64,000 bases of DNA from Maricaulis maris (GTDB taxonomy: Bacteria > Pseudomonadota > Alphaproteobacteria > Caulobacterales > Maricaulaceae), in NCBI RefSeq assembly GCF_003634045.1, contig NZ_RBIM01000003.1, positions 170,626 to 234,625 on the forward strand, written 5' to 3'. Below are positions 32,614-41,029 of the stretch, in pieces. Below the pieces are notes generated by a model that was given only the letters and a program-made list of their open reading frames with translations, was not told where the DNA came from and did not search any database. The translations under genes and the position numbers were made by a program. How positions within the stretch are numbered: position 1 is the stretch's first letter; every line of letters starts with the position of its first letter.

Positions 32614-32660
32614 GACTCTTAATCAGCGGGTCCTAGGTTCGAATCCTAGTGGGCGCACCA
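32614..32660 (+). repeat. att site copy 2 (tRNA-Lys 3' fragment)
   Basis: This is the right copy of the 47-bp direct repeat. No D-arm or 5' acceptor strand precedes it, so it is not a second tRNA gene but the right attachment scar of the mini-island. It lies in the 348-bp gap 32432-32779 that otherwise holds only the upstream region of the next gene. Confidence 0.92.
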
Positions 32661-32779
32661 TTTTCCCCAAGACATCAACGCCAGACGCCACGCGCCTGTG
32701 GCATTGACCGCGTGGTCCGTCTGAGACGACTGTGCCGTTGCGTGGACGTCGGTCGACGCCGCATCTTCAGGAGCCGAAT

Positions 32780-33907
32780 TTGCCCCCGTCCCTCCGCCTG
32801 CCCGCCCTCGCCCTCTTTGTCACCTGTCTCGGCCTGCTCGCGGGATGTGCCAGCGCGCCGGCGCATTTGCCGATTGTGGATCCGGGCAGTGCCAACGGGC
32901 GTAGCGAGACGATCCTGATTGCGACGACGCGGGTGCCCAGCCCGGATCCGGATATCCGCCTGACCACGCTGCGCGGCGAGTTGTCCTTTGCCCGCGCTGA
33001 TGTCTGGGTTCCGGCCAACCGGCTGGCCGGCGAGATCAACTATCCCTCGGCGCGGGTCGACCCGCGGCGCGAGTTCGCCTTGACCGGATATCAGCCGGAT
33101 ATCGGACGCCGCGAGTTTTCAGCCCTGCTCGACCGGCAATTGAGCGCCCTGCCCCTAGTCGAGCGACAGGTCTTCGTCTTCGTGCACGGCTTCAACACGC
33201 CCTATTCGGACGGGCTTTATCTGAACGCCCAGATCCTCAATGATTTCGGGGTGAACACCGTGGCCGTGCATTATGCCTGGCCGTCGGCCGGCCAGATCAC
33301 GGCCTATCTGCACGATCGCGACAGCGCGCAATTTGCCCGCGACGGGCTGGCAGACCTGCTTGAAACCGTCGCCAACAGCCCTTCCGTCTCAGTCACGATC
33401 CTGGCCCATTCGATGGGGGCGCTGGTGACCATGGAAGCGATGCGGCAACTGTCCCTGCAAGGGCGCACCGACATCCTGGCCAAGATTGACCCGGTCATCC
33501 TAGCGTCGCCGGATATCGATTATGACGTGTTTTTGAACCAGCTCGCCGCGATCAATCCACCGCCCCGGCACATGACGGTCGTGGTCTCGAACCGCGATCA
33601 GGCGCTGCTGGTGTCAGACACGCTGAGCGGCGGCGGCCGCGCCCGGCTGGGCATAGGCGCCCGCCAGGACGCCCTGATCGAACGCGGCATCGCCATCCTC
33701 GATCTGAGCGAGCTCACCGATGGCACGCTGATCGGGCATACCGACTTCGCAGCCTCCCAGACCCTGATGCAACTCGCCGCCAGCGGAGCCCTCAGTCATG
33801 CCTTCAACGGCGAAACCTCGCAGGACCGTATCGCCGCACCGAGCAGCCTCGCGAACATCGCCGGTCGCATCATCCGCCTGCCGCTACGCGCCCTGGGCGA
33901 GAATTAG
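32780..33907 (+). CDS. Alpha/beta-hydrolase lipoprotein (DUF900 family)
   Basis: This 375-residue protein starts at TTG 32780, set by AGGAG 7 bases upstream, giving MPPSLRLPALALFVTCLGLL with lipobox LLAGC. The hydrolase core shows VFVFVHGFNTPYSDGLYLNAQ (oxyanion region), AVHYAWPSAGQ and nucleophile elbow ILAHSMGALVTMEA, then SPDIDYDVFLNQ with the acidic residue and a late His region (IGHTDFAAS). DUF900 members are esterase-like and envelope-associated, with unknown substrates. It is the first chromosomal gene right of the mini-island. Confidence 0.85.
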   Translation: MPPSLRLPALALFVTCLGLLAGCASAPAHLPIVDPGSANGRSETILIATTRVPSPDPDIRLTTLRGELSFARADVWVPANRLAGEINYPSARVDPRREFALTGYQPDIGRREFSALLDRQLSALPLVERQVFVFVHGFNTPYSDGLYLNAQILNDFGVNTVAVHYAWPSAGQITAYLHDRDSAQFARDGLADLLETVANSPSVSVTILAHSMGALVTMEAMRQLSLQGRTDILAKIDPVILASPDIDYDVFLNQLAAINPPPRHMTVVVSNRDQALLVSDTLSGGGRARLGIGARQDALIERGIAILDLSELTDGTLIGHTDFAASQTLMQLAASGALSHAFNGETSQDRIAAPSSLANIAGRIIRLPLRALGEN

Positions 33908-33934
33908 GGACGGAAACCGGACCCCAAAAACTAA

Positions 33935-33970
33935 AGCGCCCGGACCGAGGGGGGAGAGGGTCCGGGCGCT
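33935..33970 (-). terminator. Terminator after chemoreceptor gene
   Basis: A perfect 12-bp stem (AGCGCCCGGACC / GGTCCGGGCGCT) with a 12-base loop is followed on the minus strand by TTTAGTTTTTGGGG. It lies between two convergent genes and may serve both. Confidence 0.8.
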
Positions 33971-34002
33971 CATGTTGCAAGGCGACATCAAGGGGGGAGA
34001 GA

Positions 34003-35706
34003 TCAGCCGGCCTCGCGAACCTCGGTGAGGAAGGTTTCAACGGTGGAATTCAGTTTCTCGGCTCGTTCGGAGACGGTCCGCACGGCACGCAGCACGTCCT
34101 GCGAGGCGTCGCCGGTCTGACGGGCCGAGCGGGACACCACATCGACATTGTCGGAGACGGCACGGGCGCTGGTCGCGGCATGCGAGACAGAACTCGAAAT
34201 CTCGCGGGTCGAGGCACTCTGCTCTTCCGCAGCAGCGGCAATCGCCGAAGCCGAACGGGAGATTTCGCCGACAGCGCGGGTCACGTCCTCGATCGAGGCG
34301 GAAGACGAGGCGGCTGCCTCCTGGATCGCCTGGATCTGGTCGCGGATATCATCCGTGGCCTTGGCGGTCTGGGCGGCGAGCGACTTGACCTCGGAAGCGA
34401 CAACCGCAAAGCCCTTGCCGGCTTCGCCAGCGCGGGCGGCCTCAATGGTGGCGTTCAGGGCCAGCAGGTTGGTCTGCTCGGAAATATCATTGATCAGCTG
34501 CACCACATTGCCGATCTCCTGCGCAGCCGCACCGAGATTGTCGACGACGGCGCGGACCGACTTGGCCCGTTCATCGGCCTGGCTGGCCATGTCGGAGGAG
34601 CCCTGGATCTGCTGAGTGACTTCGGCAATCGAGGCCGTCAGCTCTTCAGACGCCGCCGCAACAGACTCGACATTGGCCGAGGCTTGGGCGGCGGATGACG
34701 CCATCTGGCCGGACTGTTCCGAGCCTTCGGTCGCGGCCTGCGACAGCTGCTCGGCGATCGCCGACATCGAGGAACAGGCCTCATTGACTTCGCCCAGCAT
34801 CGACATGACCTCGGCATCAAATGCCTGGGCCAGATCATTGAGCTTGGCGGCGCGGCGCTCATTGGCTTCGGCCTGGGCGCGCTGTTCTTTTTCAAGTTCC
34901 TCGGCCTGCAGGCCCTTCTCGCGGAAGCGGCGCAGGCTTTCGACCACGGCACCCAATTCGTCCGAGCGTTCCAGAGCGCCGATATCGAGCGAATAATCAC
35001 CGTCAGCCAGGGCCTCGGTCGCGGCTGCGATCTTGCGCACCGAAACCGAGATCTGGCGTCCGAACAGGACGGCCAGGGCAATCAGGGCGATGCCGACACC
35101 AATGGTCAGCCCGATGAACATGATGATGGAGTTGCGCACTGCGGCTTGCGTTGCTTCGGCATCCATGCGGGCCAGGGAGGCCCCTTCCATGGCGAGGCCA
35201 TCCAGATCAGCACTGATCTCCGCAAAAACCGCGTCAAAGGGCTGGAGGAAGGCAACCGAGCTGGCAAAATCGAGTTCCAGCATCTGGCCGACGAAATCAA
35301 GCGCATCGCGATAAAGGGCGAGCTGTTCGACAAGGCTGTCAAACGTGTCCGTCCCCGCCGCGATGTCGGCGCCGGAGCTTTGGAGCTGGCTGATCCGGGC
35401 AGACAGGCCGTCAACACGGGTGCTGACGGCGTCAAACTCCGCCATCACATCAATCGAATTGCCGGCGGCCTGGGCCGTCACGACAGCGAGCACTTCGCTG
35501 TTGATGGTCTGGAGTTCGGATTTCAGGTCAGTGAGTTCGAGCGCGGCATTCATCTCCCGCATCGCACGTTGCTGACTGGCCGACCCGTCCTGCAGCGACC
35601 AGGCGCCCAATCCGGCAACCGCAATCAGCGCAATGATGGCTGCGATCGGCGCAACCGCAAAGGATTGCGCGATGGTCAGCTTGAAGAGTGAAGAGGCCTT
35701 GCCCAT
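34003..35706 (-). CDS. Methyl-accepting chemotaxis protein
   Basis: This 567-residue chemoreceptor has a first span near residues 15-37 ([20 protein letters not shown]) and a ~150-residue periplasmic helical sensor. The second span is near 190-212 ([22 protein letters not shown]). A HAMP domain ([21 protein letters not shown]) and the signalling hairpin follow, with the invariant tip [21 protein letters not shown]. The start at 35706 has GGGAGA 6 bases upstream; the frame extends further but without a signal. The C-terminus lacks a CheR-tethering pentapeptide. The ligand is unknown. Confidence 0.93.
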   Translation of the reverse strand: MGKASSLFKLTIAQSFAVAPIAAIIALIAVAGLGAWSLQDGSASQQRAMREMNAALELTDLKSELQTINSEVLAVVTAQAAGNSIDVMAEFDAVSTRVDGLSARISQLQSSGADIAAGTDTFDSLVEQLALYRDALDFVGQMLELDFASSVAFLQPFDAVFAEISADLDGLAMEGASLARMDAEATQAAVRNSIIMFIGLTIGVGIALIALAVLFGRQISVSVRKIAAATEALADGDYSLDIGALERSDELGAVVESLRRFREKGLQAEELEKEQRAQAEANERRAAKLNDLAQAFDAEVMSMLGEVNEACSSMSAIAEQLSQAATEGSEQSGQMASSAAQASANVESVAAASEELTASIAEVTQQIQGSSDMASQADERAKSVRAVVDNLGAAAQEIGNVVQLINDISEQTNLLALNATIEAARAGEAGKGFAVVASEVKSLAAQTAKATDDIRDQIQAIQEAAASSSASIEDVTRAVGEISRSASAIAAAAEEQSASTREISSSVSHAATSARAVSDNVDVVSRSARQTGDASQDVLRAVRTVSERAEKLNSTVETFLTEVREAG

Positions 35707-35826
35707 TGTAGTCTCCCAATTGACATCACCGGTGGCGGTTTTGTCGTCAGGCCGAGAATCCGCCCGAATCGCTGAAGTCAGGGTTAACGCCCCGGCACCG
35801 TTCAGTGCCGGGGCGCTCATTTCATA

Positions 35827-37842
35827 TTAGAAGCTGCTCGACAGACCGAACCAGACGCGGCTTTCCGACTGGGCGTTGGCGGTGGTCGCCTCGCCGTCGC
35901 CGAAATTGGCATTCTGGGCGTTCAGCGACACAGCGATATGGTCGTTGAAGCGATAGCCGGCGCGGAAGGAAACGGCGACATAATCGTCGATCGCAACCTG
36001 GGTCGGCAGGCCGAAGACCGGCTGCAGCGGCGACGTGGTTTCTGACACATAGTTCACGAACCCATCGACGCTCAGCTTGTCGCCGGTCCAACCGACATGG
36101 CCGTTGAACAGGTGAGCCGGGGTCGCATTCTCGAAGTCCTGGACATGGCCAAGACCGAACGTGCCATCCAGATCGTCTTCAGTCTGCTGGTACGTATAGT
36201 TCGCATCCCAGTTCCAATTGCCTTCCGGATCGCCGGCGAGGCCAAATTCGAAACCGGTCGTCGTGGTGTCGCCGCGGTTATCGAACAGGAGGGTCGGGAT
36301 CGTGACGGTCGGCGGCAGCAGGTCCGGGAAGAGTCCGAACTGGCCCCGCACGTCCGACGTGTCCTGCATGAACACAGCGGCACGCATGTCGATGGTCGGC
36401 GTCAGGCTACGGTCATAAGCGACCTCATAGCTGTCGACGATAGACGGTACCATGTCCGGATTGCCCGACAGGATGAGCGGGTTGCCCCCCACGGTTGTCT
36501 GCAGGGTGAAGCCGATGTCAAAGGAGGTCGGTGCCTGGATGCCACGCCCCGCCATGAAGCGCATCGTGCCGCCGAAGGACGGACGCCAGACCAGCGCCGC
36601 ATTGTAGGAGAACTCTTCAAACGACACCGAATAGTCGTCCTGCGTGAAGCTGTAGAAGCCTCCCGGCGCGCCATCACGACTCCAGTCGACGCTGTCATAG
36701 CGCCCGGCAAGTGTGAGGTCCCAAGCGTTGGAGAACTTGTGGTTCCACATCACCGAGAAGGCCATCGACTCATAACCGAAATCGCCATTGCCCGGATCCG
36801 GGAAGGACGCGGTCTGGCCGTCGCGGAACTCGGCGCCAATGCGGACGGTGTTGTTGGTGCCGACCTTGAACAGGTCCTGGATGCGGAAGGTCGTCAGCTC
36901 GGCGCTGAGCGGACCGAAGGAATAGGCGATCTCGCTTTCATTGCGGTAAGCGAGAGCCGTGATGACACCATAATCGGTATCAGCTTCCAGCTCGGCCTTG
37001 TAGGAGCGCAACTCGTACAGGGCGCGAGCAGAAGAATAGACCGACGTCATTTCCGACTGGTCGACATTGGTGAAAGTCGCTTCCGCCGTCAGGCTGACCT
37101 TGTCGGTCAGGGAAAAACGACCTTCGATGGCACCGGTTTCACGGTGAAAGTCCTGCAGGGCGAGCGGCTGGGCCTCGATGGCGTTGTCACCCGCCGGCAG
37201 TTCGGAGGTCTCGGCATTGCCATAGCTGACCCGTACGGCAGCGCGGTCACCGAACTGGCGTGCCGCCACGAAAGCGGCGTTGAAACCGCCATCGGTTTCG
37301 ACATTCACGCGCGCCGTGGCGTAGTCGCCATGCTGCGGGTTGCGGGTGATGATATTGACCACACCGGACACCGCATTGAAGCCGTAGAGAGCCGACTGGG
37401 CACCCTTGACGACTTCGATCTGCTGGATTTCCTCAAGCTGGACCGGAAGCGTCGACCAAGCGGTGTAGCCATAGCTGTCGAGATAGACTTCACGACCGTT
37501 TACCAGCACCAGCAGGCGCGGCGAGTAAGGTGTGGCAGCGCCACGGATCGAGATCTGGCCATCGCCATAACCATAGCGGTTGTAATCAATACCGGCATAG
37601 TGGCGCAGGATGCCCGGAATATCGTACTCCGGGAAACGCTCGATATCGCCCTGGGTGATGATGATCATCGTCGCAGGAACGTCGGACGCGCGCTGCGGAG
37701 CCCCTGTGGCGCCAGCGGTCACCGGCTCGCCGAACAGGTCGCTCATGGCGGTATAGTCGAGCGACTGGGCAGCAGTCGCGGCGGAGAAACCGACGCTCAG
37801 CGCAAGCACCGAGATCGACGTCGTGAGGAATTGGGTCTTCAT
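35827..37842 (-). CDS. TonB-dependent receptor paired with YfiR-like protein
   Basis: This 671-residue receptor has a signal peptide ending near ATAAQ and a plug with ASDVPATMIIITQGDIERFPE, ISIRGAATPYSPRLLVLVNG and IEVVKGAQSALYGFNAVSGVVN. The barrel ends in Phe (WFGLSSSF). The plug motifs (DIPGILRHYAGID, LLVLVNGREVYLD) place it near BtuB/CirA-like and vitamin/colicin-type receptors. The start at 37842 has GAGAG upstream. A YfiR-like gene lies 31 bases upstream on the same strand, so the two should be co-transcribed. The ligand is unknown. Confidence 0.9.
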   Translation of the reverse strand: MKTQFLTTSISVLALSVGFSAATAAQSLDYTAMSDLFGEPVTAGATGAPQRASDVPATMIIITQGDIERFPEYDIPGILRHYAGIDYNRYGYGDGQISIRGAATPYSPRLLVLVNGREVYLDSYGYTAWSTLPVQLEEIQQIEVVKGAQSALYGFNAVSGVVNIITRNPQHGDYATARVNVETDGGFNAAFVAARQFGDRAAVRVSYGNAETSELPAGDNAIEAQPLALQDFHRETGAIEGRFSLTDKVSLTAEATFTNVDQSEMTSVYSSARALYELRSYKAELEADTDYGVITALAYRNESEIAYSFGPLSAELTTFRIQDLFKVGTNNTVRIGAEFRDGQTASFPDPGNGDFGYESMAFSVMWNHKFSNAWDLTLAGRYDSVDWSRDGAPGGFYSFTQDDYSVSFEEFSYNAALVWRPSFGGTMRFMAGRGIQAPTSFDIGFTLQTTVGGNPLILSGNPDMVPSIVDSYEVAYDRSLTPTIDMRAAVFMQDTSDVRGQFGLFPDLLPPTVTIPTLLFDNRGDTTTTGFEFGLAGDPEGNWNWDANYTYQQTEDDLDGTFGLGHVQDFENATPAHLFNGHVGWTGDKLSVDGFVNYVSETTSPLQPVFGLPTQVAIDDYVAVSFRAGYRFNDHIAVSLNAQNANFGDGEATTANAQSESRVWFGLSSSF

Positions 37843-37873
37843 GGTAGCTACTCTCTCAAATCTCGGATTACGC

Positions 37874-38383
37874 TTAGATTTCTTCAATCATCATGGCGAA
37901 GGCGGCGGCGAAGGAGACCGACGAGCTGTCGGACGCGCCGCGATTGACCACGATGCGCACGGACGGCGCGCTCTGGACGCCCATCACGCAACGAGCGCTT
38001 TCGACACAGCTCATATCGGTGGACACGGTCATCACGCCTGCGGAGCTTGCGGCACCGAAGACGCCGGCATCACCGGCAGCCGAACCGAGCAGGACAGCCG
38101 CGTCAGCGCCGCTGATCGAACCCGTGTCAGCCATCGGGACAAGGCGGGCATTGAGCGTGACCCGGCCCGCCGAAAGGCCGCCGGACATCGCAGACGCGAG
38201 CGCCTGCGCTTCGCCTTCGCTGGCCGGATCGAACACGATCGCGACGGTGCGGTCGGAACCGCTGGCGCCTTCAACAAAGCCCAGTGCGCGACCGATCACT
38301 TCCAGATCGCGCTGCGTCGTCTCGGCCATGGCTGGCGTTGTCATGAGAAGGCCGGCCAGAGCCGGCAAAATGATTTTGTGCAT
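37874..38383 (-). CDS. YfiR/DUF4154-like periplasmic protein
   Basis: This 169-residue protein has a signal peptide (MHKIILPALAGLLMTTPAMA) and a mature domain with alternating beta/alpha (RTVAIVFDPASEGEAQALAS; DAAVLLGSAAGDAGVFGAAS). A conserved-looking end, VRIVVNRGASDSSSVSFAAA then MMIEEI, resembles the YfiR/HmsC family, which represses the diguanylate cyclase YfiN in Pseudomonas. Two Cys (SCVESARC) may form a disulfide, as in YfiR. No cyclase is adjacent; instead a TonB receptor follows. A GTG at 38392 is an alternative start. The family call is moderate. Confidence 0.6.
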   Translation of the reverse strand: MHKIILPALAGLLMTTPAMAETTQRDLEVIGRALGFVEGASGSDRTVAIVFDPASEGEAQALASAMSGGLSAGRVTLNARLVPMADTGSISGADAAVLLGSAAGDAGVFGAASSAGVMTVSTDMSCVESARCVMGVQSAPSVRIVVNRGASDSSSVSFAAAFAMMIEEI

Positions 38384-38478
38384 TGGGGACACCCCGTCCT
38401 GTTCCTATGTCACCGCAGTGCGGCGTATGGGGTCCACCTAGGGGATGGGTATTAACCACGACTTTCGTCCGGGTAATT

Positions 38479-38504
38479 GGATATTACCAATACTTGTAAT
38501 ATCC
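38479..38504. promoter_or_regulatory. 26-bp perfect palindrome, operator candidate
   Basis: GGATATTAC-N8-GTAATATCC lies in the AT-rich divergent spacer 38384-38668, between the YfiR-like/TonB-receptor operon and the PqiA-like gene. The 9-bp perfect arms and dyad symmetry suit a dimeric regulator. No regulator gene is adjacent, so the binder is unknown. Confidence 0.55.
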
Positions 38505-38668
38505 TATGACCATGGCGGTGAGCCAAAAACTGTTCCTGAAAAGTAAATACTGAATGCCGGTTGCCGCAAAAATTTCAAGTATAGCGCCGTCGGAGGCTGC
38601 GGTATCGGGTGCCGCAAATCTGCGCGACCTGCCGTTTTTTGGCCTCCTTCCTCGCGCTGGTATGATGG

Positions 38669-39169
38669 ATGGTGGCGCGAAATAACTCCCGACCCGATTC
38701 CCTGGCGACCGGATTGCTGCTTCTCGCCAGCGTCCTGCTCGTGCCCGGATTGACACTTCCGGCACTGGAAACACGACATCTCGGCCTCTGGGGTGACGCT
38801 CACTCCATCCTGTCGCTCGGCCTGTCGCTGCTCAGCGCACAGGAATGGTTGCTCGCGCTGACGGTGCTGACCTTCTCGGTCGGCTTTCCCTTCGCCAAGC
38901 TCGGCTGGATGTGGCGATTGCAACTATCCCACCCGGCGTCAGACGCCGTCACTGAACCTCGCGCGCTGCGATGGCTGGAGCGGTTGGGAAAATGGTCGAT
39001 GGCCGATGTGCTGGTGATCGCGCTGGTCGTGTTCAGCCTGCGTGGCAATCTCCTACTCGAAGCGAGACCGCTGATCGGCGCCTTCTGTTTTGCCCTGTCG
39101 ACAATCCTGGCCATGCTGGCAGCCGGACGCATTGCCGCTGCGGCCCGCCCGCCGAGCCGCGTCGCCTAG
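38669..39169 (+). CDS. Paraquat-inducible protein A (PqiA)-like membrane protein
   Basis: This 166-residue protein has four membrane spans. It contains the PqiA-family signature LERLGKWSMADVLVIALVVF and an earlier SVGFPFAKLGWMW. Canonical PqiA has two such units; this is a single-unit form without the N-terminal zinc-binding cysteines. PqiA works with PqiB MCE proteins in lipid transport between membranes. Here the gene is separate from the MCE operon at 44.9-48.4 kb. Its stop overlaps the convergent MarR gene by 4 bases. A weak Shine-Dalgarno makes the start uncertain. Confidence 0.75.
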   Translation: MVARNNSRPDSLATGLLLLASVLLVPGLTLPALETRHLGLWGDAHSILSLGLSLLSAQEWLLALTVLTFSVGFPFAKLGWMWRLQLSHPASDAVTEPRALRWLERLGKWSMADVLVIALVVFSLRGNLLLEARPLIGAFCFALSTILAMLAAGRIAAAARPPSRVA

Positions 39170-39645
39170 TCAGGGGTCGGGGCGGACAACAGTTCAGCGG
39201 CGCGATGGCGCAGCTTGTCGAGCACAACAGCCAGCACCGCGATCTCGGCTTCATCGAGCCCGGTCAGGAGATCGGCTTCAGCGCCCAGCGCCACCGGCGT
39301 GATCTCGCGATAAATCTGGTGACCGGCCGCGGTCAGGCGAAGATCGCGCGAACGCCGGTCCGCCTTGCGCTCGGCCCGGTCGACGAGACCGCGGTCCACC
39401 AGTGCCTTCACGGCCCGGCTCACCGACACCTTGTCCATCGCGGCAATGTCGGACAGGGATTGCGCCGTCATCGGTTCGGCCTCTCCCAGCAAGGCAATGA
39501 CGCGCCATTCCCAGATCGTCAGCCCGAACCGGTCCTGATAGGCACGCGCCACCAGGCGACTGACCTGATTGGAGGTCACGGCGAGGCTGTAAGGCATGAA
39601 ATCGCGCAGGCTCAGTGCAGGCGGGGTGGCGTTCGGATCGGTCAT
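39166..39645 (-). CDS. MarR-family transcriptional regulator
   Basis: This 159-residue winged-helix regulator has FGLTIWEWRVIALLGEAEPMTAQ, LSDIAAMDKVSVSRAVKALV (recognition helix) and LVDRAERKADRRSRDLRLTAAG (the wing), followed by the dimerisation helix. MarR proteins commonly sense phenolic or aromatic acids. It is divergent from an FAH-family hydrolase and a zeta-GST isomerase, and a palindrome lies in the 84-bp spacer, so it likely controls that pair. An ATG two codons further upstream (39651) is equally possible. Confidence 0.88.
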   Translation of the reverse strand: MTDPNATPPALSLRDFMPYSLAVTSNQVSRLVARAYQDRFGLTIWEWRVIALLGEAEPMTAQSLSDIAAMDKVSVSRAVKALVDRGLVDRAERKADRRSRDLRLTAAGHQIYREITPVALGAEADLLTGLDEAEIAVLAVVLDKLRHRAAELLSAPTPD

Positions 39646-39715
39646 GCCCATGAGGTGCCGGATGCCGGCGGCAGCTGCAAGGCGTTTGTTGGCTCGACGG
39701 CGCGCCACCGGTTCG

Positions 39716-39727
39716 GCTATCGATAGC
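39716..39727. promoter_or_regulatory. Palindrome at the FAH gene start, MarR operator candidate
   Basis: GCTATCGATAGC is a perfect 12-bp palindrome ending 2 bases before the ATG of the FAH-family gene, in the divergent spacer with marR. A repressor bound here could block elongation or the ribosome-binding region. It is short, so chance occurrence is possible. Confidence 0.35.
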
Positions 39728-39729
39728 GC

Positions 39730-40374
39730 ATGACGGATCTCATAGCTGCCCCCGCCCCGCCCCGACTTGCCATTGATGGCGACAGCCGGACCTTTCCGGT
39801 CGCCCGGATATTCTGCATCGGCCGCAATTATGCCGACCACGCCAAGGAAATGGGCGAAGCCGCCGAGGCGATCTTCTTTACCAAGCCGGCCAGCGCCGTA
39901 TCGACAGCGGCCGGCCTGCCCTACCCGACCGAAACCGCGGACCTGCACCATGAAGTCGAGCTGGTCCTCGCCCTCGGCGAAGGCGGTGCCATCATCGCCT
40001 GCGGTACCGGTGTCGACCTGACCAAGCGCGATCTCCAGTCCCGGCTCAAGGCCAAGTCGGCCCCGTGGGAAATCGCCAAGGGTTTTGATGCCTCGGCCCC
40101 GATGGGCAAACTCAAACTCGGCCCACCACCGGCAACCGGCACGATCAGCCTGTCGGTCAATGGCGGCATGCGCCAGTCCGGTGATCTCGGACAGATGATC
40201 CTGCCTCCGGCGGCACTGCTCGCCGAACTCAGCCGCTATTTCACCCTGGGCGCGGGCGACCTCATCTTCACTGGCACACCGGCCGGCGTCAGCGCACTGC
40301 ATCCCGGCGACACGGTTGCGGCGCGGATCGACGGCCTGCCACCGCTCGATTTTGCCCTCACCGAACGGAGCTAG
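39730..40374 (+). CDS. Fumarylacetoacetate hydrolase family protein (fumarylpyruvate hydrolase-like)
   Basis: This 214-residue enzyme has the compact FAH core: RIFCIGRNYADHAKEMGEAAE, FFTKPASAV, LHHEVELVLALGEGG (the metal-binding Glu pair), WEIAKGFDASAPMG and GDLIFTGTPAGVSAL. The short single-domain form matches fumarylpyruvate hydrolases/acylpyruvases (NagK/YcgM type), which finish gentisate degradation, rather than the ~420-residue tyrosine-pathway enzyme. The neighbouring zeta-GST would supply the trans isomer. MarR is divergent. Gentisate dioxygenase is not in the window. Confidence 0.85.
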   Translation: MTDLIAAPAPPRLAIDGDSRTFPVARIFCIGRNYADHAKEMGEAAEAIFFTKPASAVSTAAGLPYPTETADLHHEVELVLALGEGGAIIACGTGVDLTKRDLQSRLKAKSAPWEIAKGFDASAPMGKLKLGPPPATGTISLSVNGGMRQSGDLGQMILPPAALLAELSRYFTLGAGDLIFTGTPAGVSALHPGDTVAARIDGLPPLDFALTERS

Positions 40375-40381
40375 CAGCGCC

Positions 40382-41029
40382 ATGACCACGACACTCTACG
40401 GCTATTGGCGCTCAAGCGCCGCTTACCGGCTTCGCATCGCGCTCAATCTGAAGGACGTTTCCTACCAGCAGGTGGCCGTCAATCTGAAAGAGGGCGAACA
40501 GGCGGGCGCCGACTGGCTCGCGATCCAGCCACAGGGCCTGGTGCCGGTGCTCGAACATGGGGGCGACCGCCTGCTGCAATCGCCCGCCATCCTCGAATGG
40601 ATCGACGAAACCTGGCCCGACCCCGCCTTCCTGCCGCGCGACGCTGCCGAACGCTGCCGGATCCGCGGCTGGGCGTCGATTATCGGCTGCGACATCCACC
40701 CGCTGCAGAATTTGCGCGTCCTGAAAGCCGTCGCCGGCGATCTCGGCCAGGGCCCCGAGGGCATGAAGGCCTGGGCGCAACGCTGGATGACGTCCGGTTT
40801 GGATGCCCTCGAGACCTTGGTCAGGGCGGCGCCGCGAACCGGTGAATATCTCGGCGGCCAGCGGCCGGGTCTGGCTGACATCTATCTGGTTCCGCAGGCC
40901 TATAATGCCCGCCGATGGGGTCTCGACATGGCCGACTGGCCTGCTCTTGCAGCGGCGGACGCCGCCTGCCGCGCCCTGCCGGCTTTCGACGCTGCGGCGC
41001 CGGAGCGGCAGCCCGACGCGGAAAACTAG
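40382..41029 (+). CDS. Maleylacetoacetate/maleylpyruvate isomerase (zeta-class GST)
   Basis: This 215-residue protein has the bacterial zeta-GST start LYGYWRSSAAYRLRIALNLK (catalytic Ser-Ser; the Cys of the eukaryotic SSC motif is Ala, as in many bacteria). It also has NPQG-like IQPQGLVPVLE, LQSPAILEWIDE and IGCDIHPLQNLRVL, plus the C-terminal GQRPGLADIYLVPQ. It isomerises maleylacetoacetate or maleylpyruvate to the fumaryl form using glutathione. It follows the hydrolase by 7 bases in one operon. Which of the two substrates is used depends on the upstream pathway, which is not visible. Confidence 0.88.
   Translation: MTTTLYGYWRSSAAYRLRIALNLKDVSYQQVAVNLKEGEQAGADWLAIQPQGLVPVLEHGGDRLLQSPAILEWIDETWPDPAFLPRDAAERCRIRGWASIIGCDIHPLQNLRVLKAVAGDLGQGPEGMKAWAQRWMTSGLDALETLVRAAPRTGEYLGGQRPGLADIYLVPQAYNARRWGLDMADWPALAAADAACRALPAFDAAAPERQPDAEN

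Larger units (their letters stand above)
31323..32660. mobile_element. 1.34-kb integrated mini-island in tRNA-Lys, no integrase
   Basis: The segment between the two 47-bp repeats, plus one repeat copy, is 1338 bp. It is visibly more AT-rich than the flanks and holds one gene on the minus strand (31502-32431). There is no integrase, excisionase or replication gene. It may be the remnant of a larger island after deletion, or a satellite mobilised by an integrase supplied from elsewhere. The non-coding ends, 31323-31501 and 32432-32613, show no other clear feature. Confidence 0.85.

Noticed and set aside
32614-32660. Second tRNA-Lys gene
   Set aside because: Only the 3' half is present; there is no D-arm or 5' acceptor strand. 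Treated as an attachment-site copy.
36097-37947. 616-codon plus-strand open frame opposite a TonB receptor
   Set aside because: The receptor frame has a signal peptide, plug motifs and terminal Phe; the opposite frame shows nothing recognisable.
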